Part shown: positions 13,218-22,444 of the stretch, piece after piece | Numbering within the stretch: the stretch's first letter is position 1 | Layout of the letters: each line of letters opens with the position of its first letter | DNA from: Candidatus Uhrbacteria bacterium | GTDB taxonomy: Bacteria > Patescibacteriota > Patescibacteriia > UBA9934 > UBA11717 | Length of the DNA stretch: 25,499 nucleotides | Direction of reading: 5' to 3' | Assembly: GCA_003509895.1 (NCBI GenBank) | Contig: DOMJ01000036.1 | Location: forward strand, 1-25,499 | Translations under genes and position numbers: made by a program | The notes under the pieces: generated by a model | What the model was told of the DNA's origin: nothing | Database searches by the model: none | Seen by the model: the letters and a program-made list of their open reading frames with translations, nothing else

Positions 13218-13601
13218 AACCCTCTCCTCTTCCGCGGCAATGCCGCAAAACGTGCCGTACACGCGGCACGTATCAAAAAGCCAGCTTCCCCACCTCGGGG
13301 TTACTGGAAAATATGGGAAGGAACACCGTTCTCCCATCTCAACACAGAAAACGGCCAAATAGGCACTTTTCTGGGGTGAAACGGGGAACGTCTGCGTATA
13401 ACAGCAGATTGAAGGGGATGAATGCAGAATTACCAAGGTAATCTACACTCGCGAGGCATCTGTTCGGAGAGAGTGAGTGAGACCCAGTTTCACCGATAGA
13501 CGACTCAAGAACACTGTTGCCATGCAGGACGAATCTTGCCGGTTTCCAACGCTCCTCTTCCTCCTTCAATCTAGTGTCATACAATTTGTAACGAACGGCG
13601 G
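13218..13601 (-). promoter_or_regulatory. Long structured leader of the GC-rich gene
   Basis: About 380 bases separate the minus-strand promoter from ATG 13217. Close to the start codon lie two hairpins: ACGTGCCG/CGGCACGT (13250-13271, loop of 6) and GCGGC/GCCGC (13234-13246), then the ribosome site. An open frame from a TTG at 13584 to 13339 runs through the leader, but its start has no support. The rest holds nothing I can identify. Regulation by RNA structure or attenuation is plausible but inferred. Confidence 0.45.
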
Positions 13602-13630
13602 AATATAACAGAAAACAGTGATTTTGTCAA
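13602..13630 (-). promoter_or_regulatory. Sigma-70 promoter of the GC-rich gene
   Basis: On the minus strand TTGACA (13630-13625), a 17-base spacer, then TATATT (13607-13602). This is a near-perfect promoter, back to back with the rpoBC promoter 65 bases away. Confidence 0.8.
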
Positions 13631-13694
13631 GGTACGACTTTTACGCCAGCCTTAGCGTAAAATCAGGAATATTTTCCTATTTTGGCCGTTAAGT

Positions 13695-13723
13695 TTGACA
13701 AATATCATTTGTTTCTATATTAT
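13695..13723 (+). promoter_or_regulatory. Sigma-70 promoter of rpoBC
   Basis: TTGACA (13695-13700), a 17-base spacer, TATTAT (13718-13723). Transcription would start near 13730, leaving a leader of about 280 bases before rpoB. Confidence 0.8.
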
Positions 13724-13820
13724 TGCAACGCTCTTGACGGATCTGTCTTGGTCTGCTTCCCGCGCAGACTCAGGTCAAAACTCACTAAATCCTAACCCCC
13801 ATTCAGTGAGTTTCATCCCC

Positions 13821-13892
13821 ATGCATACCGCTCTATTCGCGTTCATCGTAAAGCGAATATTCAGCGTTGCTGCACCAATCTTAGGCAAGTAA
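13821..13892 (+). CDS. Possible 23-residue leader peptide ahead of rpoB
   Basis: ATG 13821 opens a hydrophobic basic peptide starting MHTALFAFIVKRIFSV, with TAA at 13890-13892, only 3 bases before the left arm of an intrinsic terminator. The start follows TTTCATCCCC, the pyrimidine-rich context common here. The hairpin TATTCGC/GCGAATA lies within the ORF and could be opened by a translating ribosome. Evidence is positional only. Confidence 0.3.
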   Translation: MHTALFAFIVKRIFSVAAPILGK

Positions 13893-13895
13893 AGA

Positions 13896-13926
13896 CTGTT
13901 TTCCAAGACTGGAAACAGGTTTTTTG
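13896..13926 (+). terminator. Intrinsic terminator inside the rpoBC leader
   Basis: CTGTTTTCC (13896-13904) pairs with GGAAACAG (13911-13918) with one bulged T around AAGACT, followed by GTTTTTTG. It lies between the only strong promoter and rpoB. Confidence 0.7.
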
Positions 13927-14007
13927 TTGTACTGCTCACCTCTATTTGAGCGTGAACAGGCGTAGAGCAAGCGGGTGTCACCGGTTACTCATAACCCATA
14001 GTCCGGT

Positions 14008-17000
14008 ATGATTTTTAAACGCCTTCCTGTTCAGGAAGCAGAACGTCGTGTCTTCGGAGCCGCTCCAGATGCAATGGAATTGCCGTTTTTGGCAAGCATT
14101 CAACGCGATTCTTACGAGTGGTTTTTAACGGAGGGCATTGCGGAACTGTTTAAGGAGATTAACCCCGTGACCGACTTTATTGGTCGAGACCTGGAGTTAA
14201 CGCTCATGGATCACTATTTAGACGAACCTAAATTTGATGAGGTAACGTCTAAGGAGAAAAATGTTACATACGAGGCGCCTTTGCGCGTTCGTGCTGTTCT
14301 TAAAAACCTTCGCACAAACGAGGAAAAGGAACAGGAGATTTATTTGGGCGACTTGCCTGTGATGACGGGCCGAGGAACCTTTATTGTAAATGGAATCGAG
14401 CGCGTTATCGTGTCTCAACTTGTGCGTTCAAGTGGTGTCTTCTTTACATCCAGTGCCATTCGCGGTCGTCGCTACTACGGAGCAAAGATTATTCCAAACC
14501 GTGGTGCGTGGCTTGAATTTGAAACAGACGCTAATAACGTGATTTGGGTCAAAATTGACCGAAAGCGTAAGGTGGCCGCCACGGCTCTCTTGCGTGCGTT
14601 TGGTATGGAGAATGATGAAGAGATTCTCAAAGCCTTTGAGGCGGTCAACACGCACCCAATGGCTGATTATATTGAAGCAACCATTAGTAAGGATGCTTCC
14701 AAAAACGGGGATGAGGGGTTAAAGGAGGTTTACAAGCGTATCCGACCGGGAGACCTTGCGACCGTGGACAACGCCCGTCAGTTGATTCACTCCATGTTTT
14801 TTAACTTTGACCGATACGACTTTGACAAGGTTGGTCGGTATAAGTTTAACGTGCGTTTTGGCAAGTCAACCGCTAAGGAAGACGTGGCTCCCGAGGAAAA
14901 ACGCATTTTATCTTTGAACGACTTGTTGGAGGTGCTTAGTGAGATTATTCGTCTTAACATTACGCAGGATCCACCGGACGATGTGGACCACCTTGGAAAC
15001 CGCCGTGTACGAGCTGTGGGAGAGTTGGTACAGGGACGATTCCGTATTGGTCTTGCGCGTATGGAGCGCATTGTAAAGGATCGCATGTCTACGCACGACA
15101 TAGATACCCTCACACCTGCTCGTTTAATCAACGCACGACCGGTGATTGGAGCGGTTCGCGAGTTCTTTATGAGTTCGCAGCTTTCCCAATTCTTGGACCA
15201 AGCAAACCCATTGGCCGAGTTGGAGCACAAGCGCCGATTGAGCGCGATGGGACCGGGAGGACTTACGCGTGAACGCGCCGGATTTGAAGTTCGTGACGTG
15301 CATCCTACGCACTACGGCCGCATTTGCCCTATTCACACATCAGAAGGTCCAAACATCGGACTTGTGGGTCACATGGCAAGCTATGCTCGTATTAATGAGT
15401 ACGGATTTATTGAAACGCCTTACAGAAAGGTGGTGCAGGATAGTAAGGGCGCACGTGTTACAGACGAGATTGAATATCTCAATGCTTTTTCTGAGGAAAA
15501 GACGGCTACCACCATCGCAACAACCAAACTCACCGAAGATGGATACATTATTAAGGACTATGTAGAAGGGCGAGAAGGTGGTGAGCCACGATTGATTGCA
15601 AAGGATCGTGTACAACATATGGACGTTTCTTCCAAACAGATTGTGTCTGTTGGGACGGCGCTTATTCCATTTCTCGAGCACGATGATGCTACGCGTGCCT
15701 TAATGGGAACAAACATGATGCGACAAGCGGTTCCTACCGTGCGACCGGAAGCGCCTATTATTGGAACGGGTGTGGAAGCACGTGCCGCTTTGGATTCCGG
15801 ACACGTTGTTCGTGCAGAGGCTCCCGGCATTGTTACGGAGGTAAGCGGTTCGCATGTGATGGTTAAGGGAGATGAGGGAGAAAAGCGCTATCGTCTTGCC
15901 AAGTTTGACCGTTCAAACCATTCTTCCGGTATGAATCAACGCCCAATTGTAAACGTTGGGGATACGGTTACAACAGGATCCCCATTGGCCGATGGTGCTT
16001 CTACCAAGAACGGAGAGCTCGCGTTGGGGCAAAACCTCCTTGTCGCTTTTATGGCCTGGGACGGATACAACTTTGACGACGCCGTGATTGTGTCCAGCCG
16101 ATTAGTAAAGGACGACACGCTTTCCTCTCTGTACTTGTCTCGTCATACGCTTGAATTGCGCGACACCAAGTTGGGGCCGGAAGTATTGACGGCGGACATT
16201 CCAAACGTGAGCGAAGAGAAGATAAAAAACCTAGACAGTGAAGGTATTATTCGCGTTGGTGCGGAGGTGAGCTCCGGAGACATTCTTGTTGGAAAGATTA
16301 CGCCAAAGGGAGAAACGGAATTATCCGCAGAAGAGAAATTGCTCCGTGCGATTTTTGGAGAAAAAGCACGAGACGTGCGAGACACCTCTTTGTACCTAGA
16401 CCATGGTGCTCATGGAAAAGTGATTGATGTAAAAATCTTTACGCGTGAAGATGGAGACAAGTTGGCACCTGGTGTGATTCGATCCGTAGAGGTTACGATC
16501 GCAAACCTGCGAAAGATCCAGGTGGGAGATAAGGTGGCCGGTCGTCATGGAAACAAGGGAGTTATTTCTCGCGTTGTTTCCCAAGAAGACATGCCATTTT
16601 TGCCGGATGGAACTCCCGTAGACGTGATTCTTACGCCATTGGGAGTTGTGTCACGTATGAACTTGGGACAGATTCTAGAGGTGCACTTGTCGCTTGCGGC
16701 AAATGCGCAGGGGTACCAAGTCGCGACATTGCCAATGAACGGTGTCAAAGAACACGAAATTCGAGCAGAACTAGAACGTGCAGGATTTAATGAGCATGGT
16801 CAACAAACCCTGTATGACGGCAGAACGGGTGTCGCCTTTGAGCATCAGGTGACGGTCGGATACATGTATATGCTCAAGCTCGGACACATGATTGAAGACA
16901 AGATGCATCAACGCTCCATTGGTCCTTACTCACTTATTACGCAACAACCGTTGGGTGGAAAGGCGCAGCATGGAGGTCAACGATTTGGAGAAATGGAAGT

Positions 17001-17265
17001 TTGGGCGCTGGAGGCTTACGGTGCGGCGCATACCTTGCAGGAGATTTTGACCATTAAGTCCGATGACGTTCCGGGACGCTCCAAGGCGTACGAGTCTATT
17101 ATCAAGGGTGACAGTGTAAAGAAAGTGAACATTCCAGAGTCATTTAACGTGTTAACACGAGAGTTGAAGGGTCTGGGATTAGACGTGGAACTCCTGCGAG
17201 ATGGAGCAAAGATTCTTGAGCCGCACGAACGTGATCAAGCCGATCATGATCGTGACCGTTCCTAA
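14008..17265 (+). CDS. rpoB: DNA-directed RNA polymerase subunit beta
   Basis: A 1085-residue beta subunit, shorter than the 1342 of E. coli because lineage-specific insertions are missing. Recognised segments: RDSYEWFLTEGIAELF near the N terminus, GRGTFIVNGIERVIVSQL, the rifampicin region SSQLSQFLDQANPLAELEHK (389-408) with GPGGLTRERAGFEVRDVHPT, then GRHGNKGVIS and KLGHMIEDKMH (the conserved catalytic-pocket lysine region), and GGKAQHGGQRFGEMEVWALE near the C terminus. Rifampicin-pocket differences from E. coli are L533M (M414), E562H (H443), P564S (S445) and I572V (V453). ATG 14008 lacks a Shine-Dalgarno sequence. rpoC follows 11 bases after the stop. The usual rplJ-rplL neighbours are not upstream. 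Confidence 0.98.
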   Translation: MIFKRLPVQEAERRVFGAAPDAMELPFLASIQRDSYEWFLTEGIAELFKEINPVTDFIGRDLELTLMDHYLDEPKFDEVTSKEKNVTYEAPLRVRAVLKNLRTNEEKEQEIYLGDLPVMTGRGTFIVNGIERVIVSQLVRSSGVFFTSSAIRGRRYYGAKIIPNRGAWLEFETDANNVIWVKIDRKRKVAATALLRAFGMENDEEILKAFEAVNTHPMADYIEATISKDASKNGDEGLKEVYKRIRPGDLATVDNARQLIHSMFFNFDRYDFDKVGRYKFNVRFGKSTAKEDVAPEEKRILSLNDLLEVLSEIIRLNITQDPPDDVDHLGNRRVRAVGELVQGRFRIGLARMERIVKDRMSTHDIDTLTPARLINARPVIGAVREFFMSSQLSQFLDQANPLAELEHKRRLSAMGPGGLTRERAGFEVRDVHPTHYGRICPIHTSEGPNIGLVGHMASYARINEYGFIETPYRKVVQDSKGARVTDEIEYLNAFSEEKTATTIATTKLTEDGYIIKDYVEGREGGEPRLIAKDRVQHMDVSSKQIVSVGTALIPFLEHDDATRALMGTNMMRQAVPTVRPEAPIIGTGVEARAALDSGHVVRAEAPGIVTEVSGSHVMVKGDEGEKRYRLAKFDRSNHSSGMNQRPIVNVGDTVTTGSPLADGASTKNGELALGQNLLVAFMAWDGYNFDDAVIVSSRLVKDDTLSSLYLSRHTLELRDTKLGPEVLTADIPNVSEEKIKNLDSEGIIRVGAEVSSGDILVGKITPKGETELSAEEKLLRAIFGEKARDVRDTSLYLDHGAHGKVIDVKIFTREDGDKLAPGVIRSVEVTIANLRKIQVGDKVAGRHGNKGVISRVVSQEDMPFLPDGTPVDVILTPLGVVSRMNLGQILEVHLSLAANAQGYQVATLPMNGVKEHEIRAELERAGFNEHGQQTLYDGRTGVAFEHQVTVGYMYMLKLGHMIEDKMHQRSIGPYSLITQQPLGGKAQHGGQRFGEMEVWALEAYGAAHTLQEILTIKSDDVPGRSKAYESIIKGDSVKKVNIPESFNVLTRELKGLGLDVELLRDGAKILEPHERDQADHDRDRS

Positions 17266-17276
17266 CCCCCACCTGT

Positions 17277-20200
17277 ATGGCGATGTTTAGAGAAACATTG
17301 AAGGCAACGGACTTTGATTCGATCCGTTTACGCGTGGCAAGCCCGGATGTCATTCGAGAATGGTCGTATGGCGAAGTTACCAAGCCGGAAACAATCAATT
17401 ACCGCACCCAGAAACCGGAAAAAATGGGATTATTTGCGGAAGAAATCTTTGGTCCGTCCAAGGACTGGGAGTGTTACTGCGGAAAATATAAGAAAATCCG
17501 ATACAAAGGCATTGTTTGTGACAAATGTGGTGTGGAGGTGACATACGCCTTGGTCAGACGTGAGCGCATGGGGCACATTGAGTTGGCCGTGCCTGTCTCC
17601 CACATCTGGTTTTTACGGGGCGTTCCATCCAAGATTGGAACCATTCTTGATTTATCCGTGCAACAGTTAGAGAAGGTGATTTACTTTGCGCAGTTTGTGA
17701 TTACGGACGTGGATGAGAACGCGCGCACAATGGCCTTGGAAGAATTACAGGCGGAGTACAAGAACAAGCGCAAGATGATTGAAGGGGAATATAAGCGCGA
17801 TCTTGATCGTGCTAAAACCAATCTGGAAGGATCGCCAGACAAGTTTAAACTGGAAGATGCGCGATTGGTAGAAATCCGAGACCACAAGTTGGAGGAGCTG
17901 GAAGGAGATTTTGTGATCGTAGACAAAGAGCTGAAGGACATGCGTCCTATGCAGTTGATTGGGGAGACGACCTACCAGGATTGGTCCATTCGTTACGGGC
18001 ACATTTTTGAAGCATCCATTGGTGCGGAGGCAATTAGGAGTTTGTTGACTCGCATGAACCTCGGAGAAACCATCGCTCTTCTGGAGAAGGAGTGCAAAGA
18101 TGCCGGTAAGGCCAAAGCCGATCGTATTATTAGACGCGTAAAACTTCTTAAGTCGTTGGAAATAAATCACATTCGACCGGAATGGACCGTAATGACGGCC
18201 GTTCCTGTGATTCCACCCGATTTGCGCCCAATGGTCCCGCTGGATGGTGGACGCTTTGCGACGTCTGACTTGAATGATCTGTACCGACGCGTGATTAACA
18301 GAAATAATCGTCTGCGTCGTTTACAGGGGTTGAATGCGCCGGAGGTGATTCAACGTAACGAGAAGCGCATGTTGCAGGAGGCCGTGGACGCCTTGTTGGA
18401 TAATAGTGCGCGACACAGTAAAACCGTGATTGCCGCAACGGGACGCAAGCGACAGCTCAAATCTCTTTCGGATAACCTTAAGGGAAAGCAAGGTCGTTTT
18501 AGACAGAACTTGTTGGGAAAGCGTATCGACTATTCTGGTCGCTCGGTTATTGTTGTGGGGCCACACCTGAACTTGGGTGAGTGCGGCATTCCAAAGCGCA
18601 TGGCATTGGAACTCTTTAGACCGTTTGTGATCTCTAAGTTGATTCAACGGGAATACGTTTACAATATTCGTAGCGCAAACCGTTTTATTGAAGCGGATCG
18701 GTTAGAGGTGTGGGATATTTTGGAAGAGATTATTCGTGATTCGTATGTTCTGTTAAACCGTGCTCCAACGCTTCACCGTTTGGGAATCCAGGCTTTCCGA
18801 CCACAATTAATCGAGGGAAAGGCTATTCAGGTGCACCCATTAGTTTGTGACGCCTTTAACGCGGACTTTGACGGAGACCAAATGGCGGTACACGTTCCTC
18901 TTACCAAACAGGCACGCATGGAGGCAAAACATTTGATGCTTGCATCAAGTAACCTGCTTAAACCATCCGCGGGAGAACCGATCACACGACCTGGAAAAGA
19001 CATTGCTTGGGGCTGCTTCTACCTCACGATGATTTTGGACGAGGAGCAGAAGCCGGAGGGAGAACGTAAAGAGTTTGCCACGCCACGCGATGCTTTCTAT
19101 GCGCAACAGATGGAAAAGATTGGCATGCGAGAGTTGGTGGTGATGAATGTTCCCGGATATGGACGTATGGAAACAACGGTTGGACGTTGGTTGGTGAATC
19201 AGTACATTCCGGAAGTTATCGGGTATCGCAATGAGACGCTTGGCAAAAAGCAGTTGTCTGCAATTGTGCGCACTGTGTTAGAAAAAGAAGGAAAGCCACG
19301 CACCGTGACGTTGTTGGATGGCCTGAAGAATCTTGGATTTAAGTACTCAACGCTTTCCGGATTTAGCTGGGGGATGAGTGAATTACCGGCGATTCCAGAG
19401 AAGGCAGGAATTCTTAAGGAGGGTGAGCGAAAGGCCTTGGAGGTGGACGAACATTTTGCGCAAGGACTTCTCACACATTCAGAGCGACACAGTGCAATTG
19501 TGAAGATTTGGACTGATGTAAAAGATCAGATTGAGATTTTGTCTCGTGATGTTCTGCCAAAACGTGGATCTGCATACACCATGATTGAATCCGGTGCCCG
19601 AGGAAGTTTGGGACAGTTGACGCAGATGATCGGTATGAAGGGTCTTGTGTCTTCTGCATCCGGAGAAACCCTGGAATTGCCCGTTAAAGGATCTTTTAAG
19701 GAAGGATTGGACGTGATGGAATTCTTTATCTCCTCTCACGGTGTGCGAAAAGGACTCACAGACACGGCCCTCAAAACAGCAAACGCCGGATACCTTACGC
19801 GTAGGTTGGTGGATGTGGCGCAAGACGTCGTGGTGGTTACGGATGATTGCGGCGACACAGAAGGCGTGGTCCTTACAAAGGAAGAATCGGATGAAATCGG
19901 GGAGCCGTTAACGATTCGTATTCTTGGTCGCTTTGCTCTTTCGGATATTAAGAAGCCGGGAAGCCGTAAAGTGGTTGTTAAGGCTGGTGAGTTAGTGGTT
20001 GAGGATCATATTCGAGAGATTGAGGATACGGACGTGGAGTTGCAGGAAGCGCATGTGCGATCTGTGGTTAGTTGTCAGCGACGTCGTGGACTGTGTATTA
20101 AATGTTATGGATACGACTTGGCGCATAACAAGGTCGTAAAAATGGGAACAGCGGTGGGCATTATTGCCGCGCAGTCTATTGGAGAACCTGGAACGCAGTT

Positions 20201-21404
20201 GACGATGCGTACCTTCCACATGGGAGGCGTTGCGGGAAAAGACATCACCCAAGGTTTGCCACGTGTGGAAGAACTCTTTGAAGCTCGTACACCAAAGCAC
20301 AGGGCGGTGATGGCGGAGGTGCCGGGAAGAGTGGAGATTGTGACCACACAACGCGAGACACTTGAGTCAAAAACAGGGCAGAAGATTGTGGACACGCGTC
20401 CCGGACAGAAGGTCGTCCTTATTCACCACACCATGGTAGACAGTAAGATTTACAAGTGTGGTCGAGGTGGAAAGGTAAAGGTCAAAGATGGTGATTCTAT
20501 AAAAGCGGGCGATGTGGTTTGCGAGAAGTCAAATGGGGAAAAGCACTTGTCCGAGGTAGACGGTATTGTGAAGATAGAAAAGACGCATGTACATGTTGTC
20601 TACGAGGCTGCACAAACGCGTGAATACTTTGTTCCGGCTGGATTCACCGTGCTCGTAAAAGACGGAGATATGATAGAGGCGGGAGATGAACTCACGGAGG
20701 GTCACTTGGATCTCCAACTTCTCTATGCAACAAAGGGACGCAACGCCGTTGAGCGCTACGTTTCCAAGGAAATTCAATTTATCTACGCGTCCCAGGGACA
20801 GAAACTCAACAACAAGCACATTGAGGTGATTGTGCGACAGATGTTCTCTCGTGTGCGTGTGTCTGACCCAGGAGATACAGAGTTGTTGCCGGGAGAAGTC
20901 TATGAGCGATCCACGTGGTTGATTGCCAACGACCAGCTGAAAAAGAGTCAGAAGCGAGCGACCGTTGAGGAAATGTTCCAAGGGATTACCAAGGTGTCGC
21001 TTTCTACGGACTCCTGGCTGTCTGCGGCATCCTTCCAAGAAACATCGCGCGTGCTTATTAACGCAGCTGTTACCGGTAAGGTGGATGAGTTGCGTGGATT
21101 GAAGGAGAACGTGATTATTGGAAAGCTGATTCCTGCGGGTACAGGCATGTTGCCATTAGAGGAGGATCCGGACTTTATGGAAGACCCGGAACTCTACGAG
21201 GTCTTTACACCGGAGCCTCGCGCGGGTGATGTGATTGCCGTTGCCGACGAGATTATGGAAGCAACAACCAAGATGATTGGAGAAGTACCGGAGGTCGCTG
21301 CGTCTGATTCTGAGAAAGACGGCGAGGCAGACAACTCGGAGGAGGAGATGGAAGACGATGAGGAGCCAACAGAGGAGGCTCTTGCGTCTGTGGATGAGGA
21401 GTAG
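17277..21404 (+). CDS. rpoC: DNA-directed RNA polymerase subunit beta'
   Basis: A 1375-residue beta' subunit. The first zinc site is C66, C68, C81 and C84 (CYCGKYKK ... GIVCDKCGVEV). The catalytic loop NADFDGDQMAVHVP has the three magnesium-binding aspartates D530, D532 and D534. The second zinc site uses the Cys of DDCGDTEGVV with those of VSCQRRRGLCIKCYG. The trigger-loop region GARGSLGQLTQMIGMKGL and the conserved GEPGTQLTMRTFHMGGVA are intact. The last 40 residues or so are an acidic tail (EEEMEDDEEPTEE). ATG 17277 is used; ATG 17283, two codons in, is an alternative, and neither has a Shine-Dalgarno sequence. It is translated from the rpoBC transcript and ends at a clear terminator. Confidence 0.98.
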   Translation: MAMFRETLKATDFDSIRLRVASPDVIREWSYGEVTKPETINYRTQKPEKMGLFAEEIFGPSKDWECYCGKYKKIRYKGIVCDKCGVEVTYALVRRERMGHIELAVPVSHIWFLRGVPSKIGTILDLSVQQLEKVIYFAQFVITDVDENARTMALEELQAEYKNKRKMIEGEYKRDLDRAKTNLEGSPDKFKLEDARLVEIRDHKLEELEGDFVIVDKELKDMRPMQLIGETTYQDWSIRYGHIFEASIGAEAIRSLLTRMNLGETIALLEKECKDAGKAKADRIIRRVKLLKSLEINHIRPEWTVMTAVPVIPPDLRPMVPLDGGRFATSDLNDLYRRVINRNNRLRRLQGLNAPEVIQRNEKRMLQEAVDALLDNSARHSKTVIAATGRKRQLKSLSDNLKGKQGRFRQNLLGKRIDYSGRSVIVVGPHLNLGECGIPKRMALELFRPFVISKLIQREYVYNIRSANRFIEADRLEVWDILEEIIRDSYVLLNRAPTLHRLGIQAFRPQLIEGKAIQVHPLVCDAFNADFDGDQMAVHVPLTKQARMEAKHLMLASSNLLKPSAGEPITRPGKDIAWGCFYLTMILDEEQKPEGERKEFATPRDAFYAQQMEKIGMRELVVMNVPGYGRMETTVGRWLVNQYIPEVIGYRNETLGKKQLSAIVRTVLEKEGKPRTVTLLDGLKNLGFKYSTLSGFSWGMSELPAIPEKAGILKEGERKALEVDEHFAQGLLTHSERHSAIVKIWTDVKDQIEILSRDVLPKRGSAYTMIESGARGSLGQLTQMIGMKGLVSSASGETLELPVKGSFKEGLDVMEFFISSHGVRKGLTDTALKTANAGYLTRRLVDVAQDVVVVTDDCGDTEGVVLTKEESDEIGEPLTIRILGRFALSDIKKPGSRKVVVKAGELVVEDHIREIEDTDVELQEAHVRSVVSCQRRRGLCIKCYGYDLAHNKVVKMGTAVGIIAAQSIGEPGTQLTMRTFHMGGVAGKDITQGLPRVEELFEARTPKHRAVMAEVPGRVEIVTTQRETLESKTGQKIVDTRPGQKVVLIHHTMVDSKIYKCGRGGKVKVKDGDSIKAGDVVCEKSNGEKHLSEVDGIVKIEKTHVHVVYEAAQTREYFVPAGFTVLVKDGDMIEAGDELTEGHLDLQLLYATKGRNAVERYVSKEIQFIYASQGQKLNNKHIEVIVRQMFSRVRVSDPGDTELLPGEVYERSTWLIANDQLKKSQKRATVEEMFQGITKVSLSTDSWLSAASFQETSRVLINAAVTGKVDELRGLKENVIIGKLIPAGTGMLPLEEDPDFMEDPELYEVFTPEPRAGDVIAVADEIMEATTKMIGEVPEVAASDSEKDGEADNSEEEMEDDEEPTEEALASVDEE

Positions 21405-21410
21405 AACAGG

Positions 21411-21436
21411 GAACCGCTTCGGCGGTTCTTTGTTTT
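21411..21436 (+). terminator. rpoBC terminator
   Basis: GAACCGC (21411-21417), TTCG tetraloop, GCGGTTC (21422-21428), then TTTGTTTT. It starts 6 bases after the rpoC stop. Confidence 0.92.
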
Positions 21437-21500
21437 AAGAAGCTGGGGTGGGTTTGTTTGATCAAATAGATCATGTTACTCACAAAGACAGGACAACATT

Positions 21501-21509
21501 TGATACAAT
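21501..21509 (+). promoter_or_regulatory. Extended -10 of the membrane-anchored protein gene
   Basis: TGATACAAT (TG, A, TACAAT) ends 9 bases before ATG 21519, predicting a leader of about 3 bases. Confidence 0.5.
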
Positions 21510-21518
21510 AGAATCATT

Positions 21519-22364
21519 ATGGAACCATTTACACCCCCAACATCAGCTACGCGTGGCGCGCCGTGGTACCTGGTGATTATCCTGCTTGTATTAGCGCTTT
21601 GTGCGACCGTTACCGCAATTTGGTTTGGTTTACGTCAACCAACTGCTCCGGATACAACCCCAACAGGATTCATACAGGAAGAGCCGGGTGTGGTGGACGA
21701 TCGTGCAGAAGAGGAATTAGAGACAGAGCCGATTGTGTCTGAGACAACTCTCCCGGGGCTTGGGGAACTGTCGGCAACAGGTCTTGATATCGTCTATGAT
21801 ATAGATCCGCAAACAGGACAAGGATACCAAACCCCCATGCGGAAGCTTGTTCAGGAAATGTTTGAGCAGGCGCAAACCTGTGAAACATCTTCTGCACCAT
21901 CCTACGGACAGCCCTTTACTGTGGCGGGAGTTGCGACAAACGACTATGTTCCAAGAATCAACGACACGCTCTTTACAGAGAAGATTGTAAAAGTTGCCAA
22001 TAATATCAGCGGTTCTCAAATCCAAATCTGTAAACTTGGTACAACTGTCTATGCTCTTGTTTCCAACTGGGAAGGGTACGGGTTTCCTTTTGCCTGGGAT
22101 GGAAATGAGTTTACACGCTATCAACCACTGGGTGACGTAATGGAGGATGCGTACTTTATGAACGATTTGCTACCTGGGCAAGTGGTTATTGGAACGGCCT
22201 TTGGAGACGCAGGTACGGTTTTGTGGACGTATTTTATTCTGGATTCCGCCTCGCGTGCGACCGATCTGGTAGAGATGTGCAGAGACACACTTGCGATGGA
22301 TGCGTCCGGTAATACTATTGTGGGGAAGCGGCATATTCAATGTGAACGCGTTTGGAATCTCTAA
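21519..22364 (+). CDS. Membrane-anchored extracytoplasmic protein, function unknown
   Basis: A 281-residue protein. A short N-terminal arm precedes one membrane helix (about 16-38, WYLVIILLVLALC). The rest should lie outside the cytoplasm: an acidic Pro/Thr/Glu linker (40-85), then a globular part with four cysteines (121, 171, 254, 275) that could form two disulfides, for example in QAQTCETSS, QIQICKLGTT, VEMCRDT and IQCERVW. A Trp/Gly/Phe-rich stretch (SNWEGYGFPFAWDGNEFTRY) sits in the middle. Cys28 is inside the helix and is not a lipobox. I recognise no family. It is a single-gene unit with its own extended -10 and terminator, with no Shine-Dalgarno sequence. Confidence 0.8.
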   Translation: MEPFTPPTSATRGAPWYLVIILLVLALCATVTAIWFGLRQPTAPDTTPTGFIQEEPGVVDDRAEEELETEPIVSETTLPGLGELSATGLDIVYDIDPQTGQGYQTPMRKLVQEMFEQAQTCETSSAPSYGQPFTVAGVATNDYVPRINDTLFTEKIVKVANNISGSQIQICKLGTTVYALVSNWEGYGFPFAWDGNEFTRYQPLGDVMEDAYFMNDLLPGQVVIGTAFGDAGTVLWTYFILDSASRATDLVEMCRDTLAMDASGNTIVGKRHIQCERVWNL

Positions 22365-22367
22365 AAG

Positions 22368-22398
22368 CAAAACCCTGCGCATGGTGCGTGGGGTTTTT
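22368..22398 (+). terminator. Terminator of the membrane-anchored protein gene
   Basis: AACCCTGCGC (22371-22380) pairs with GCGTGGGGTT (22386-22395) including two wobble pairs around ATGGT, and runs into a T5 tract. Confidence 0.8.
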
Positions 22399-22406
22399 GG
22401 TTTGAG

Positions 22407-22435
22407 GTGACAAGATGGGCCCGGATTGGTAGGAT
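22407..22435 (+). promoter_or_regulatory. Promoter of the exonuclease gene
   Basis: GTGACA (22407-22412, five of six), a 17-base spacer, TAGGAT (22430-22435) with TGG extending the -10. It ends 9 bases before ATG 22445. Confidence 0.65.
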
Positions 22436-22444
22436 ACAACCACT

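Larger units (their letters stand above)
13730..14007 (+). promoter_or_regulatory. Structured rpoBC leader
   Basis: The leader contains several perfect hairpins: GTCTGC/GCAGAC (13751-13769), CTCACT/AGTGAG (from 13781), TATTCGC/GCGAATA (13834-13859) and GCTCA/TGAGC near 13936. It also holds a possible 23-codon peptide (13821-13892) and an intrinsic terminator (13896-13926), all before rpoB. I see no good second promoter between that terminator and rpoB, so control by attenuation is likely. No rplJ/rplL genes or their leader are present. Confidence 0.5.

Noticed and set aside
11388..13379. A 663-residue open frame on the plus strand
   Set aside because: It is the antisense shadow of the GC-rich minus-strand gene. 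The minus frame has near-complete GC3, a ribosome site, a promoter and terminators; the plus frame has none of these.
13339..13584. 81-residue minus frame in the leader of the GC-rich gene, TTG start
   Set aside because: There is no ribosome site or ATG, composition is neutral, and the protein looks random. It is kept only as part of the leader description.
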